A stretch of DNA of 9,116 nt from Litoreibacter sp. (GCA_013042765.1 JABDPP010000188.1:1-9116), one strand, 5' to 3'. Shown: positions 1-5,981, numbered from the stretch's first letter. Translations and numbers: made by a program. The notes: generated by a model not told the origin, from the letters alone.

Positions 1-50
1 CCACAGCGCCATTCAGAGCGCTGGGCGGTTATGGCCCAAGGTCTAGCGGC

Positions 51-761
51 TTGGTTATCATGCTCGCCCGGATTTTCAGTCTCCTCTGCAATGCTGTATT
101 TGCGTCGTTGTTTCTCGGTGTGGCTATACCTGGAAGCCACCGGTTTGTGATACCTGACGTCTACGGCCTGACAGAGATTGCGCCACGCGTCTGGACCGAT
201 GGGCCAGATCGCGGGCAAGCCCTTCAGAGCCTGGCTGATGCTTCGCGCGCCCGGGTGGTCGGATTTTTCGGCGATGCGACCCAACCAACACTTATTCTGT
301 GTACCAAACCGGAGTGCGCACAGGTTTTTGGTATTGGCGGAAACGGGCTGTCTCTGGCCTTTGTCGCGGTGATGGTCAGTCCAGGCGGTTTGACGCAAGG
401 AACACTCACCCATGAGATGACCCATTCGCGGCTCCATCGGTCGATGGGGATCTCGAATATCGTCCGGCAGCCCTATCCGACATGGTTCGACGAAGGGCTT
501 GCGACCCATGTCGCCGATCACCCTGTCTGGGGGGGCGAGATCACGGCCTCCGACAGGGCGCGGGTGCGTCGTGCGCGCAAATTCTGGAACTGGGATGATG
601 CGATGCGCGCGCTTGGCGTTGGACGCGCTTACAGAGCGGCTGCAGCCGAGGTTGCAGGCATCGAACGACAGGTCGGACGCGAAGGGCTGTTGGAGCTAAT
701 CACCCGGGCGGAGGCAGGCGACGATTTTGACGAGGTTCTGGCAGAGCTGCTCGACCGATAG
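51..761 (+). CDS. Gluzincin-type zinc metallopeptidase, membrane-anchored or exported
   Basis: The protein has an HExxH zinc motif (HEMTH, residues 121-125) and, 23 residues after its second His, the sequence WFDEGLA. Its Glu148 fits the third zinc ligand of gluzincin (peptidase_MA-like) enzymes, so a zinc-dependent peptide hydrolase is inferred; the substrate is unknown. Residues 4-26 are hydrophobic and suggest a signal anchor or uncleaved signal peptide, placing the catalytic part in the periplasm; I see no convincing lipobox. The TTG at 51 is chosen because AAGG at 38-41 sits 9 bases upstream, while the in-frame ATG at 60 lies 18 bases away; the ATG would shorten the protein by only three residues. 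Length is 236 aa. The gene stands alone on its strand, converging with the tRNA gene, so the neighbours say little about its role. I do not recognise a specific family name. Confidence 0.8.
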   Translation: MVIMLARIFSLLCNAVFASLFLGVAIPGSHRFVIPDVYGLTEIAPRVWTDGPDRGQALQSLADASRARVVGFFGDATQPTLILCTKPECAQVFGIGGNGLSLAFVAVMVSPGGLTQGTLTHEMTHSRLHRSMGISNIVRQPYPTWFDEGLATHVADHPVWGGEITASDRARVRRARKFWNWDDAMRALGVGRAYRAAAAEVAGIERQVGREGLLELITRAEAGDDFDEVLAELLDR

Positions 762-924
762 CCACCTTTGCCTGGACAGAGACATCTCCAGTTGAGGGTA
801 AGGCCTACAGATATTGATTTCGTATCTGGGTATTACGCGACAAGACTTCGGCACGCGTCTTGCTGTTTAAAGGGCACGCATGCTGATAAATGAAGCCCCA
901 TCTGCAAATTCGGGGAAATCCAAC

Positions 925-999
925 TGGAGCGGGCGATGAGATTCGAACTCACGACCCTAACCTTGGCAAGGTTATGCTCTACCCCTGAGCTACGCCCGC
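925..999 (-). tRNA. tRNA-Gly (anticodon GCC)
   Basis: The minus strand folds into a complete 75-nt cloverleaf. The acceptor stem is GCGGGCG paired with CGCCCGC, the D arm is GCTC/GAGC, the anticodon stem is TAACC/GGTTA with loop TTGCCAA, and the T arm is GTGAG/CTCAT around TTCGAAT. The anticodon GCC lies at 965-967 and reads GGC and GGU glycine codons, which are abundant in this GC-rich sequence. The discriminator base is T and the 3' CCA is encoded (925-927). No base of the conserved core is missing. It is transcribed toward the end of the metallopeptidase gene. Confidence 0.97.
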
Positions 1000-1016
1000 A
1001 TCCGTTGGTGGAGCGT

Positions 1017-1045
1017 GATGTAGCGAGCCATTCCTCAGCCCGCAA
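1017..1045 (-). promoter_or_regulatory. Likely sigma70-type promoter of tRNA-Gly
   Basis: On the minus strand TTGCGG (1040-1045) and TACATC (1017-1022) are separated by exactly 17 bases. The -10 element ends 17 bases before the tRNA 5' end. The -35 keeps the TTG core; the -10 matches the consensus at three of six positions. An A/T-rich stretch (about 1070-1078) lies further upstream. The location suits a stable-RNA promoter, but the match is modest and rests on sequence alone. Confidence 0.4.
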
Positions 1046-1141
1046 GGGGGAAAACGCGCCTGTCGGTAAATTTTTTGCAGCTGCGCAGGTCAGAAACGGC
1101 GCAGAAGCCCCGCAGGTCCGTGCGGTCAACATGAAGGTGCC

Positions 1142-1447
1142 TTACAGATCGACCGGGCCGTCTTCTTCGGGCTCCGGGTCCGGCTCTGCGGGCGGTTTGC
1201 GGCGAATGATGATGTCGCCATTGGGCAGGATCTCTGGCGCCTCGTAGCTGCCCAGCCCCCGCAAGCTCTCGTTCAGGCTTTCAAGCATGGGGGCCAAATC
1301 TTCGCTTAACCCGTCCAAGAGGCTGCGCATCCGATCGGCGAATTCCTCAAGCGTTTCGGGAACGACGTTCGGCTCTGCCGGTTCGGTTTCCGCGGTGGCG
1401 GGGGCCGCCAAAGAAAGGGCGACGATTATGGGAACGATCGCTTTCAT
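1142..1447 (-). CDS. Small exported acidic protein of unknown function
   Basis: This 101-aa protein starts with a clear Sec-type signal peptide: MK, a hydrophobic core, then AAPATA with likely cleavage after Ala19. The mature part (about 82 aa) is rich in Glu, Asp and Pro. It has a Leu-rich amphipathic segment at about residues 33-67 that could form a helix or coiled coil, a short strand-like stretch ILPNGDIIIRR, and a strongly acidic Pro-rich tail (about 84-101). No catalytic motif or Walker box is visible. As I recall, similar small Rhodobacteraceae proteins are sometimes labelled AAA+ family ATPase, which this sequence does not support. No Shine-Dalgarno sequence precedes the ATG. The gene lies 54 bases downstream of the nuclease-family gene on the same strand and could be read from that operon or from its own weak promoter. 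A periplasmic location is inferred. Confidence 0.75.
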   Translation of the reverse strand: MKAIVPIIVALSLAAPATAETEPAEPNVVPETLEEFADRMRSLLDGLSEDLAPMLESLNESLRGLGSYEAPEILPNGDIIIRRKPPAEPDPEPEEDGPVDL

Positions 1448-1453
1448 GGTTGA

Positions 1454-1482
1454 TATATGGGGAGCGATCGGGCGCTTGAAAA
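1454..1482 (-). promoter_or_regulatory. Possible promoter of the small exported protein gene
   Basis: On the minus strand TTTTCA (1477-1482) and CATATA (1454-1459) are 17 bases apart. The -10 ends six bases before the ATG at 1447, so the predicted +1 is the A of the start codon. The hexamers match consensus at only four and three positions. The support is the spacing plus the absence of a Shine-Dalgarno sequence. Confidence 0.2.
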
Positions 1483-1501
1483 GGAGCGGGGCGCAATTCC
1501 C

Positions 1502-2521
1502 TCAGAGCGCGATGTCCATGGTGACTGGAAAATGGTCGGAGGCTGTCAGCAGGGCAGTGCGAAGATCGGGGTCACGCCAGCAGCCGGGATCGTCAAACGG
1601 GTGCCAGATACGCCACTTGGGCGATTTTGCGGTCAGATCGGGCGACACCATGATGTAATCGAGCAGCGCGTTGATGAAGCGCTTTTCCGTGCTGAGGTAG
1701 AACCGCGCGCTGGAAAACGGTGCGGCCAGTTTCTGACCGAGGACGCTGCGGGCATGGGGGTCGAAAAGCTGCTCGGCGGTGGTCAGATCGGCACCCAGGA
1801 CGATCTCCACGCTGGAGCGACCGAAGAGCTTTTCATAAGCGTCGAGGCCGGGGCCGTCGTTGAAATCGCCGAGCACGATCAGCGGGTCCCGCGCGGCAAG
1901 ATGTTGGTCGACGCGGTGGCGCAGCCAGATGCACTGGGCCAGTTGCTTGCGCCGGTTGGCGATGGCGATGCGCATCATGTCCTGGGAATTGCGGGCGCTA
2001 TGGGGTGCTTTCGATTTCGCGTGCACCCCGATCATGCGCAAAAGCTGGCCCGCCTTGGTTTGAACAGCAACCTCTAGGGGCGGTTTCGAGAAGGTGACGC
2101 GGTCCGCTTTGGCATCGATATCCAGGTCGATCCGGTAGGTGCCGTCGAAACGCGGCGCGTGGGCATCCCGTGGATCACCGATCGGGTCATGAATGGCCGA
2201 GATCACGTCGGGGTCGTAAAGCAGCATGATCTCTTGCTGCGTGTGGTTGGTATAGCCGATCAGCACTTTTGAGGCGCGCAGGGCAAAACGCTCCGCGAAA
2301 GTCTCAAGCGCCGTGGTGCCATCGCGGCCACGGCTGGAGTCTGGCGCTTCGATCACCATGATCGCATCGGCGTCGAGTGCCTGAAAGACGCTGCCAAGCG
2401 CGGTGATCTGCATCGCCTTGGTGACATTGTGCCGGGCGGACCAACTCTCGTCCTCGATCAGCTCGCCTTGGTCGTCGAACAGGTTCGAGAACCATTCAAC
2501 GTTATAGGTGGCGATCCTCAT
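1502..2521 (-). CDS. Endonuclease/exonuclease/phosphatase (EEP) family enzyme
   Basis: The 339-aa protein carries the EEP (DNase I-like) motifs in order: TYN at 5-7, the metal-binding Glu58 in VIEAPDS, His167 in VHAKS, GDFND at 218-222, LDYIMVS at 287-293 and the terminal catalytic SDH at 328-330. The family hydrolyses phosphodiester or phosphomonoester bonds with Mg2+. Substrates range from DNA to lipids and sugar phosphates, so the substrate here cannot be named. The protein begins directly with the first catalytic strand (MRIATYNVEWF) and has no signal peptide, so it is probably cytoplasmic. Its ATG overlaps the stop of the upstream J-domain gene in an ATGA, and AAGGG (2528-2532) lies six bases before the ATG. 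Translational coupling with that gene is therefore likely. Confidence 0.88.
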   Translation of the reverse strand: MRIATYNVEWFSNLFDDQGELIEDESWSARHNVTKAMQITALGSVFQALDADAIMVIEAPDSSRGRDGTTALETFAERFALRASKVLIGYTNHTQQEIMLLYDPDVISAIHDPIGDPRDAHAPRFDGTYRIDLDIDAKADRVTFSKPPLEVAVQTKAGQLLRMIGVHAKSKAPHSARNSQDMMRIAIANRRKQLAQCIWLRHRVDQHLAARDPLIVLGDFNDGPGLDAYEKLFGRSSVEIVLGADLTTAEQLFDPHARSVLGQKLAAPFSSARFYLSTEKRFINALLDYIMVSPDLTAKSPKWRIWHPFDDPGCWRDPDLRTALLTASDHFPVTMDIAL

Positions 2522-3201
2522 GCCCCGCCCTTGGCTGAAATCTCTTCCCAGGCCGTATTAATAACGATCAGGCGTTTTTCGGCCAGTCGAACGGCCTCCT
2601 CCGGCACACCGCGCGCGGCCATCCGGTCGGGATGCGTATCGCGCACGAGCTGGCGCCACCGGGCACGGATCTCAGGCATCGGCGTTTGTGGTGCTACGCC
2701 CAGAACGGCGTAGGGGTCCGGCGCGGCGTCGGGTACGAAACGGGCGCGCAGGCTGCGGAACTCAGGCTCGCTCATGCCGAAAATATGGGCGACGCGGGCA
2801 AGAAAGTCGTTTTCGTCGGGATGATAGGTGCCGTCTGCGACCGCGATGTGGAACAGCCCTTCAATCAGATCCGACAGCGCCTCCTTGTGTTCGCCGAACA
2901 TGGCTTTGATCCGCGTGGCGTAGTCGTCGAACCCGGCGACATCCTGGCGTGCGAGATTGAACACGCGGGCGGCATTTGCCTCTTCTTCACGCGGGATCGA
3001 GAAGACCTCGCGGAAGGCCGTCACCTCGTCGCGGGTCACAAGCCCGTCGGCTTTGGCCATTTTCGCACCAAGCGCGATCACCGCGATGGTGAATCCCACG
3101 CTGTGTTCGGGGGTGGCCCGGAGCTTGTCGAACACCACGCTCAATCCCTCACCATTGGCGAGGGAGGACAGGGCTTCGGCAATTCGGGTCCAGATCGACA
3201 T
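2518..3201 (-). CDS. TerB-like plus J-domain protein (DjlA-like co-chaperone)
   Basis: The 227-aa protein has two parts. Residues about 33-155 resemble a TerB/DjlA-type helical domain, with the acidic segments KADGLVTRDEV and ADGTYHPDE. Residues about 162-225 form a J domain (DPYAVLGV at the start) with the diagnostic HPD at 190-192, the tripeptide that stimulates the ATPase of DnaK-type Hsp70. A co-chaperone role toward DnaK is inferred. Unlike E. coli DjlA there is no N-terminal membrane segment, so this version looks soluble. The start at 3201 has no recognisable Shine-Dalgarno sequence, but an in-frame stop lies a few codons upstream and no better start is nearby. It follows the GNAT gene by 32 bases and overlaps the EEP gene by four bases, consistent with one operon. 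Confidence 0.87.
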   Translation of the reverse strand: MSIWTRIAEALSSLANGEGLSVVFDKLRATPEHSVGFTIAVIALGAKMAKADGLVTRDEVTAFREVFSIPREEEANAARVFNLARQDVAGFDDYATRIKAMFGEHKEALSDLIEGLFHIAVADGTYHPDENDFLARVAHIFGMSEPEFRSLRARFVPDAAPDPYAVLGVAPQTPMPEIRARWRQLVRDTHPDRMAARGVPEEAVRLAEKRLIVINTAWEEISAKGGA

Positions 3202-3233
3202 GGAAGGAGTTCTAGCCCATCATGTCGTCGCTG

Positions 3234-3725
3234 TCAGAGGAATTTCTGCAACAAAACCAAATCGATCCAGCGATCGAATTTTCGGCCAACCTCCGGCAAA
3301 CGCGCGATTTCGCGAAACCCGAGCCTTTCGTGGAAGGCGACGGCGTCCGGGTTCTCGCCGCTGATCCCCGCGATCAGGGAATGGCACCCGTTCGCAGCCG
3401 CATTTTTCTCAAGTGCCCTAATGAGCGCGCGGCCGGTGCCTTGGCCGCGAGCGTCCGGGGCCAGATGGACCGATAACTCGAGGGTTCGCGCATATCCGGG
3501 GCCTCCGCGGAACGGCGCCAGCGTCGCAAAGCCCGTCACTTGTCCGGCAGTCTCGGCCACCACGAAAGGACGGTTTTCAGTTTTGCATTCAGCGATGAGG
3601 GAAACGATCTCCTCGGGGCTTTTCTCGCGCGTAGTGAAGGTGATCGCCGTGTCGCGAATGATCGCGTTCCAGATCGCAATGATGGCGCTGGCATCCTCAG
3701 GTTGTGCCGATCTGATCTGCGTCAT
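3234..3725 (-). CDS. GNAT N-acetyltransferase, PAT/MnaT-like
   Basis: The 163-aa protein is a full-length GCN5-related acetyltransferase. The acetyl-CoA pyrophosphate-binding motif RGQGTG (93-98) follows the strand LELSVHLAP, and the NPDAVAFHERLGF segment (125-137) is typical of the second half of the fold. The C-terminal GRKFDRWIDLVLLQK and the N-terminal pattern up to TFTT resemble the phosphinothricin/methionine-sulfone acetyltransferase subgroup (PAT, YncA/MnaT). That subgroup acetylates the amino group of small amino-acid-like compounds. The true substrate is not shown by the sequence, and annotation as a herbicide-resistance enzyme would be over-reading. Its ATG overlaps the VOC gene stop as ATGA at 3722-3725, indicating co-translation. 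Cytoplasmic. Confidence 0.88.
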   Translation of the reverse strand: MTQIRSAQPEDASAIIAIWNAIIRDTAITFTTREKSPEEIVSLIAECKTENRPFVVAETAGQVTGFATLAPFRGGPGYARTLELSVHLAPDARGQGTGRALIRALEKNAAANGCHSLIAGISGENPDAVAFHERLGFREIARLPEVGRKFDRWIDLVLLQKFL

Positions 3726-4345
3726 TCCAGGGTCCGTTCACCGTCGGGCGTCTCAAAGAGGGCGCGCAGCCCGGGTGTGGGCGCAGGCTCGAACAGGGCG
3801 GTGTCACGCGGCATCAGAGGGGCCAGAAGCTCTGCCATCTCAACGGCCTGCGGGTGGCGCAGGGTCAGGGATTTCAACCGGATACCCTGGTCAGGGAGCC
3901 GGGCTGCGGGATGGGTATCACCCTCCCACTGGATCAGTGCGGGGGCCCAGCCACCCCAAGGCAGCACGCCCGTCGCGGGAACCGCCATCTGCCAGCGCAA
4001 ATCTCCGCGCGCGATGTGCATCACCTCGCCAAACCCGTCTGGAAGCTGCGCAAGCGCCGCGGCCATATCGGGCGTCTTCAGGATCCAGTTGGTGAGACGC
4101 GGGGGCCCCGAGAAATGATCAAGCGCAAACCATCTGGGCCTGTCGGGGGCCGGGGCATCGGGATCGATCGCGATCACTTCGAAGTAAAGCTCCGGGCCCA
4201 ATGACAGCAGCCTGTTATGGGTGCCCATCGCTGCGTGTTGGCCACCGGGCGCCAGTGGCGCGCCAAGGGTTTCTTCGGCAAAAGCAGTGCCGGTTTCCAG
4301 CCTCTCGCAGGCCAGCGCGATATGGTCGAGTTCGAGCAGGTTCAT
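3722..4345 (-). CDS. VOC-superfamily protein, glyoxalase-like domain (PF13468 type)
   Basis: The 207-aa protein opens with LLELDHIALACERLETG, then a TLGAPLAPGGQHAAMGTHN segment and ELYFEVIAIDP. This is the beta-alpha-beta-beta-beta pattern of the vicinal-oxygen-chelate fold as seen in glyoxalase_3 (PF13468) proteins. His8, His43 and Glu56 are candidate metal ligands. Members are mostly uncharacterised, so neither a glyoxalase I nor a dioxygenase reaction should be assumed. It is the first gene of the leftward operon and lies 76 bases from the divergent cyclo-ligase gene. No Shine-Dalgarno sequence precedes the ATG; a promoter-like pair upstream predicts transcription starting at the ATG itself. 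Its stop overlaps the GNAT start. Confidence 0.85.
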   Translation of the reverse strand: MNLLELDHIALACERLETGTAFAEETLGAPLAPGGQHAAMGTHNRLLSLGPELYFEVIAIDPDAPAPDRPRWFALDHFSGPPRLTNWILKTPDMAAALAQLPDGFGEVMHIARGDLRWQMAVPATGVLPWGGWAPALIQWEGDTHPAARLPDQGIRLKSLTLRHPQAVEMAELLAPLMPRDTALFEPAPTPGLRALFETPDGERTLE

Positions 4346-4351
4346 AGCCGC

Positions 4352-4380
4352 AGGCTACGTCACCGCACCGGTGTCGCCAA
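4352..4380 (-). promoter_or_regulatory. Candidate promoter of the leftward VOC-GNAT-J-EEP operon
   Basis: The minus strand has TTGGCG (4375-4380), a 17-base spacer and TAGCCT (4352-4357), then six bases to the ATG at 4345. The -35 matches consensus at four positions, the -10 at three (TA and final T). The predicted +1 coincides with the start codon, which also lacks a Shine-Dalgarno sequence. It is the only reasonable pair I see in this short divergent region, but the -10 is poor. Confidence 0.33.
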
Positions 4381-4386
4381 GCGGTC

Positions 4387-4415
4387 TTGAGACGTTAGGC
4401 GACTCGAGCCACAAT
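4387..4415 (+). promoter_or_regulatory. Candidate promoter of the cyclo-ligase gene, leaderless start predicted
   Basis: TTGAGA (4387-4392, five of six to TTGACA), a 17-base spacer and CACAAT (4410-4415, four of six to TATAAT) form a good sigma70-type pair. Six bases follow before the ATG at 4422, so +1 would be the A of the start codon. The -35 elements of this and the opposing promoter are only six bases apart. Confidence 0.5.
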
Positions 4416-4421
4416 GGGGCA

Positions 4422-4997
4422 ATGACTGAAGTGACAGAACTGACCGACCTGAAGGCTGTGGCGCGTACCGACGCGTTCGTGCGCCGCAAAGCCGCCCATT
4501 GCACTGAGCAAACTGCCCGCGTGGTGGAGCGGATGCTCGAAGTCTTGCTGCCGCACCGGGGCAAGCCGCTGGCAGGCTACATGCCAATCCGCACCGAGGT
4601 GGACCCCCTCCCTGTCATGGCTGCGATGTCTTCGTTTGGGCCGGTCTGCGTTCCGGTCATCCAGGGCCCCGACCAGCCGTTGAAATTCCGCCAGTGGACA
4701 CCCGGCTGTAAGACGGAGCCGGGGGCTTTCGGTGCACCTGTGCCCAGTTCCGGCGACTGGATTGAGCCGGAGGTGCTGATGGTGCCGCTGCTGGCGTTCG
4801 ACCAGAACGCGATGCGGCTGGGATATGGCGGCGGGTTTTACGACCGGACGCTGGCGAAACTCCGCGCGCGCACGGACGTGATGGTCTTCGGCTATGCCTA
4901 CTCGGCGCAGCGGACTCTGGATCTGCCGGTCGAGCCAACCGATCAACCGCTCGATGCAATCGTCACCGAAGAGGGCGTGTTCTGGCGCATGGCCTGA
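4422..4997 (+). CDS. 5-formyltetrahydrofolate cyclo-ligase (MTHFS)
   Basis: The 191-aa product matches the usual size of this family. The enzyme uses ATP to convert 5-formyl-THF to 5,10-methenyl-THF, recovering a storage or inhibitory folate for one-carbon metabolism in the cytoplasm; the E. coli counterpart is ygfA (fau). Visible hallmarks are the folate-side segment AGYMPIRTEVDP (51-62), PLLAFDQNAMRLG, and the ATP-binding signature GYGGGFYDR (134-142). In the usual FDxxGxRLG pattern the Gly is replaced by Ala130. The reading frame stays open upstream to 4221, but that stretch overlaps the VOC gene on the other strand and does not resemble the family, so the ATG at 4422 is chosen. It has no properly spaced Shine-Dalgarno sequence; the GGGG run is only about two bases away. 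The YmdB-type gene follows after 57 bases, probably in the same transcript. Confidence 0.93.
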   Translation: MTEVTELTDLKAVARTDAFVRRKAAHCTEQTARVVERMLEVLLPHRGKPLAGYMPIRTEVDPLPVMAAMSSFGPVCVPVIQGPDQPLKFRQWTPGCKTEPGAFGAPVPSSGDWIEPEVLMVPLLAFDQNAMRLGYGGGFYDRTLAKLRARTDVMVFGYAYSAQRTLDLPVEPTDQPLDAIVTEEGVFWRMA

Positions 4998-5054
4998 ACG
5001 CCATCTCAGAACACAATCATTGCCAATTGGGTCCGTTCGCCCTAGGTGCAGACC

Positions 5055-5870
5055 ATGAGAATTCTTTTCCTCGGGGACGTCGTGGGCCGTGCCGGACGCG
5101 CGGCAGTGACTGGAAATCTGCCCGCCCTGCGCGCCGATTGGAAGCTTGATTTCATTATCGTCAACGGGGAGAACGCCACCGGCGGCGTCGGTCTGTCCAG
5201 CGGGCATGCCAAGGATCTGCTGGCGGCAGGCGCCGATTGCATCACGCTGGGCGATCACGCCTTCGACCAGAAGGACATGCTGACCTTCATCGAGAGCGAG
5301 CCGCGCATTCTCCGCCCCCTGAATTTCGCCAAATCCGCACCGGGCAAGGGCTTCCGCGTCTTTGACGTGCCCGGAGGGCGCAAGATCCTCGTTGCGCAGG
5401 TGCTGGGACAGGTCTTCATGAAACGTCCCTACGAGGATCCGTTCGGCAAGATCGAGCAAGTGCTCAAGGCGCACCCGATGGGGGGGCTCGTCAATGCCAG
5501 TCTCGTGGACGTCCATTGTGAGGCCACCAGCGAGAAGATGGGGATGGGCCATTGGTGCGACGGACGTGCAAGCGTCGTTGTAGGCACCCATACCCATGTG
5601 CCCACCGCCGACACCCAGATCCTGCCCGGTGGCACGGCCTTTCAAAGCGATGCCGGCATGTGTGGAGACTACCAGTCCGTGATTGGCATGGAAAAGGCGG
5701 AGCCGATGCGCCGTTTCGTGACCGGCATGGTGAAGGGACGTTTCACCCCGGCGATGAAAGAGGCAACTCTTTCCGGGGTCTATGTCGAGACCGATGACCG
5801 AACCGGCAAAGCCACACGGGTCGAGATGGTGCGCCAGGGCGGGCGCCTGGCGCAAGCGGGGCCACTCTGA
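5055..5870 (+). CDS. TIGR00282-family metallophosphoesterase (YmdB-type phosphodiesterase)
   Basis: The 271-aa protein matches the family in length and motif order: GDVVGR with Asp8, NGEN with Glu39 and Asn40, GDHAFD at 66-71, His154 in VDVHCEAT, and His179/His181 in VGTHTHVPTAD. In Bacillus subtilis YmdB the family is a dinuclear-metal phosphodiesterase acting on 2',3'-cyclic nucleotides and affecting global gene expression and biofilm state; the role in alphaproteobacteria is less clear. Position 67, normally a metal-binding Asn, is Asp here. I chose ATG 5055 because AGGTG (5044-5048) lies six bases before it and the protein then starts MRILFLGD like its relatives; an in-frame GTG at 5046 would add three residues. 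It follows the cyclo-ligase gene by 57 bases. Cytoplasmic. It is not related to E. coli YmdB, a macrodomain protein. Confidence 0.92.
   Translation: MRILFLGDVVGRAGRAAVTGNLPALRADWKLDFIIVNGENATGGVGLSSGHAKDLLAAGADCITLGDHAFDQKDMLTFIESEPRILRPLNFAKSAPGKGFRVFDVPGGRKILVAQVLGQVFMKRPYEDPFGKIEQVLKAHPMGGLVNASLVDVHCEATSEKMGMGHWCDGRASVVVGTHTHVPTADTQILPGGTAFQSDAGMCGDYQSVIGMEKAEPMRRFVTGMVKGRFTPAMKEATLSGVYVETDDRTGKATRVEMVRQGGRLAQAGPL
5831..5853 (+). repeat. GC-rich hairpin inside the 3' end of the YmdB-type gene
   Basis: GCGCCAGG (5831-5838) and CCTGGCGC (5846-5853) form a perfect 8-bp stem with a 7-base loop, ending 17 bases before the stop codon. No T-run follows, so it is not a standard intrinsic terminator. 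It could slow or protect the 3' end of the mRNA, or simply reflect GC-rich codons. Confidence 0.35.
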
Positions 5871-5879
5871 GCCTGAGCA

Positions 5880-5891
5880 GGCCGCGCGGCC
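5880..5891. repeat. 12-bp perfect palindrome after the YmdB-type gene
   Basis: GGCCGCGCGGCC reads identically on both strands and lies ten bases after the stop codon, in the 122-base gap before the permease gene. It has no loop and no T-tract. It could be a protein-binding half-site pair or a chance GC palindrome. I see no clear promoter elsewhere in this gap. Confidence 0.3.
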
Positions 5892-5981
5892 CGAATTCCG
5901 ACCATGTCGTAATCTTGGGCCCTGATCAAAGCGGGGCTTGCGCTCCGCGCGGCAAAATCTGAAAGTCGGCCCCAGGCGGAC

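Noticed and set aside
808..862. Two short stem-loops (CAGATA/TATCTG at 808-828 and CAAGAC/GTCTTG at 841-862) as terminators for the metallopeptidase or tRNA
   Set aside because: Stems are only 6 bp with loops of 9-10 bases and no T-tract on either strand. The 163-base gap (762-924) shows no convincing terminator.
1081..1104. CTGCGC/GCGCAG inverted repeat as terminator after the small exported protein gene
   Set aside because: The stem is 6 bp with a 12-base loop, and the A/T-rich stretch next to it begins with A residues in the direction of transcription, which does not fit an intrinsic terminator.
833..1132. Open frame of 99 codons on the minus strand between the metallopeptidase and the small exported protein genes
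   Set aside because: It runs straight through tRNA-Gly; the GRSSGVEH-like and SSNLIARS stretches are the familiar result of translating a tRNA gene. It is not a protein gene.
2632..4095. 487-codon open frame on the plus strand opposite the J-domain, GNAT and VOC genes
   Set aside because: It covers three real minus-strand genes that have clear motifs and ATGA overlaps; the predicted protein resembles nothing and is a shadow frame.
4221..4421. N-terminal extension of the cyclo-ligase reading frame
   Set aside because: These 67 codons overlap the VOC gene on the other strand, do not resemble the family, and would make the enzyme far longer than the usual roughly 190 aa.
4395..5855. Long 486-codon open frame on the minus strand opposite the cyclo-ligase and YmdB-type genes
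   Set aside because: It is the complement of two well-recognised genes, spans both of them, and has a His/Arg-rich composition typical of antisense frames in GC-rich DNA.
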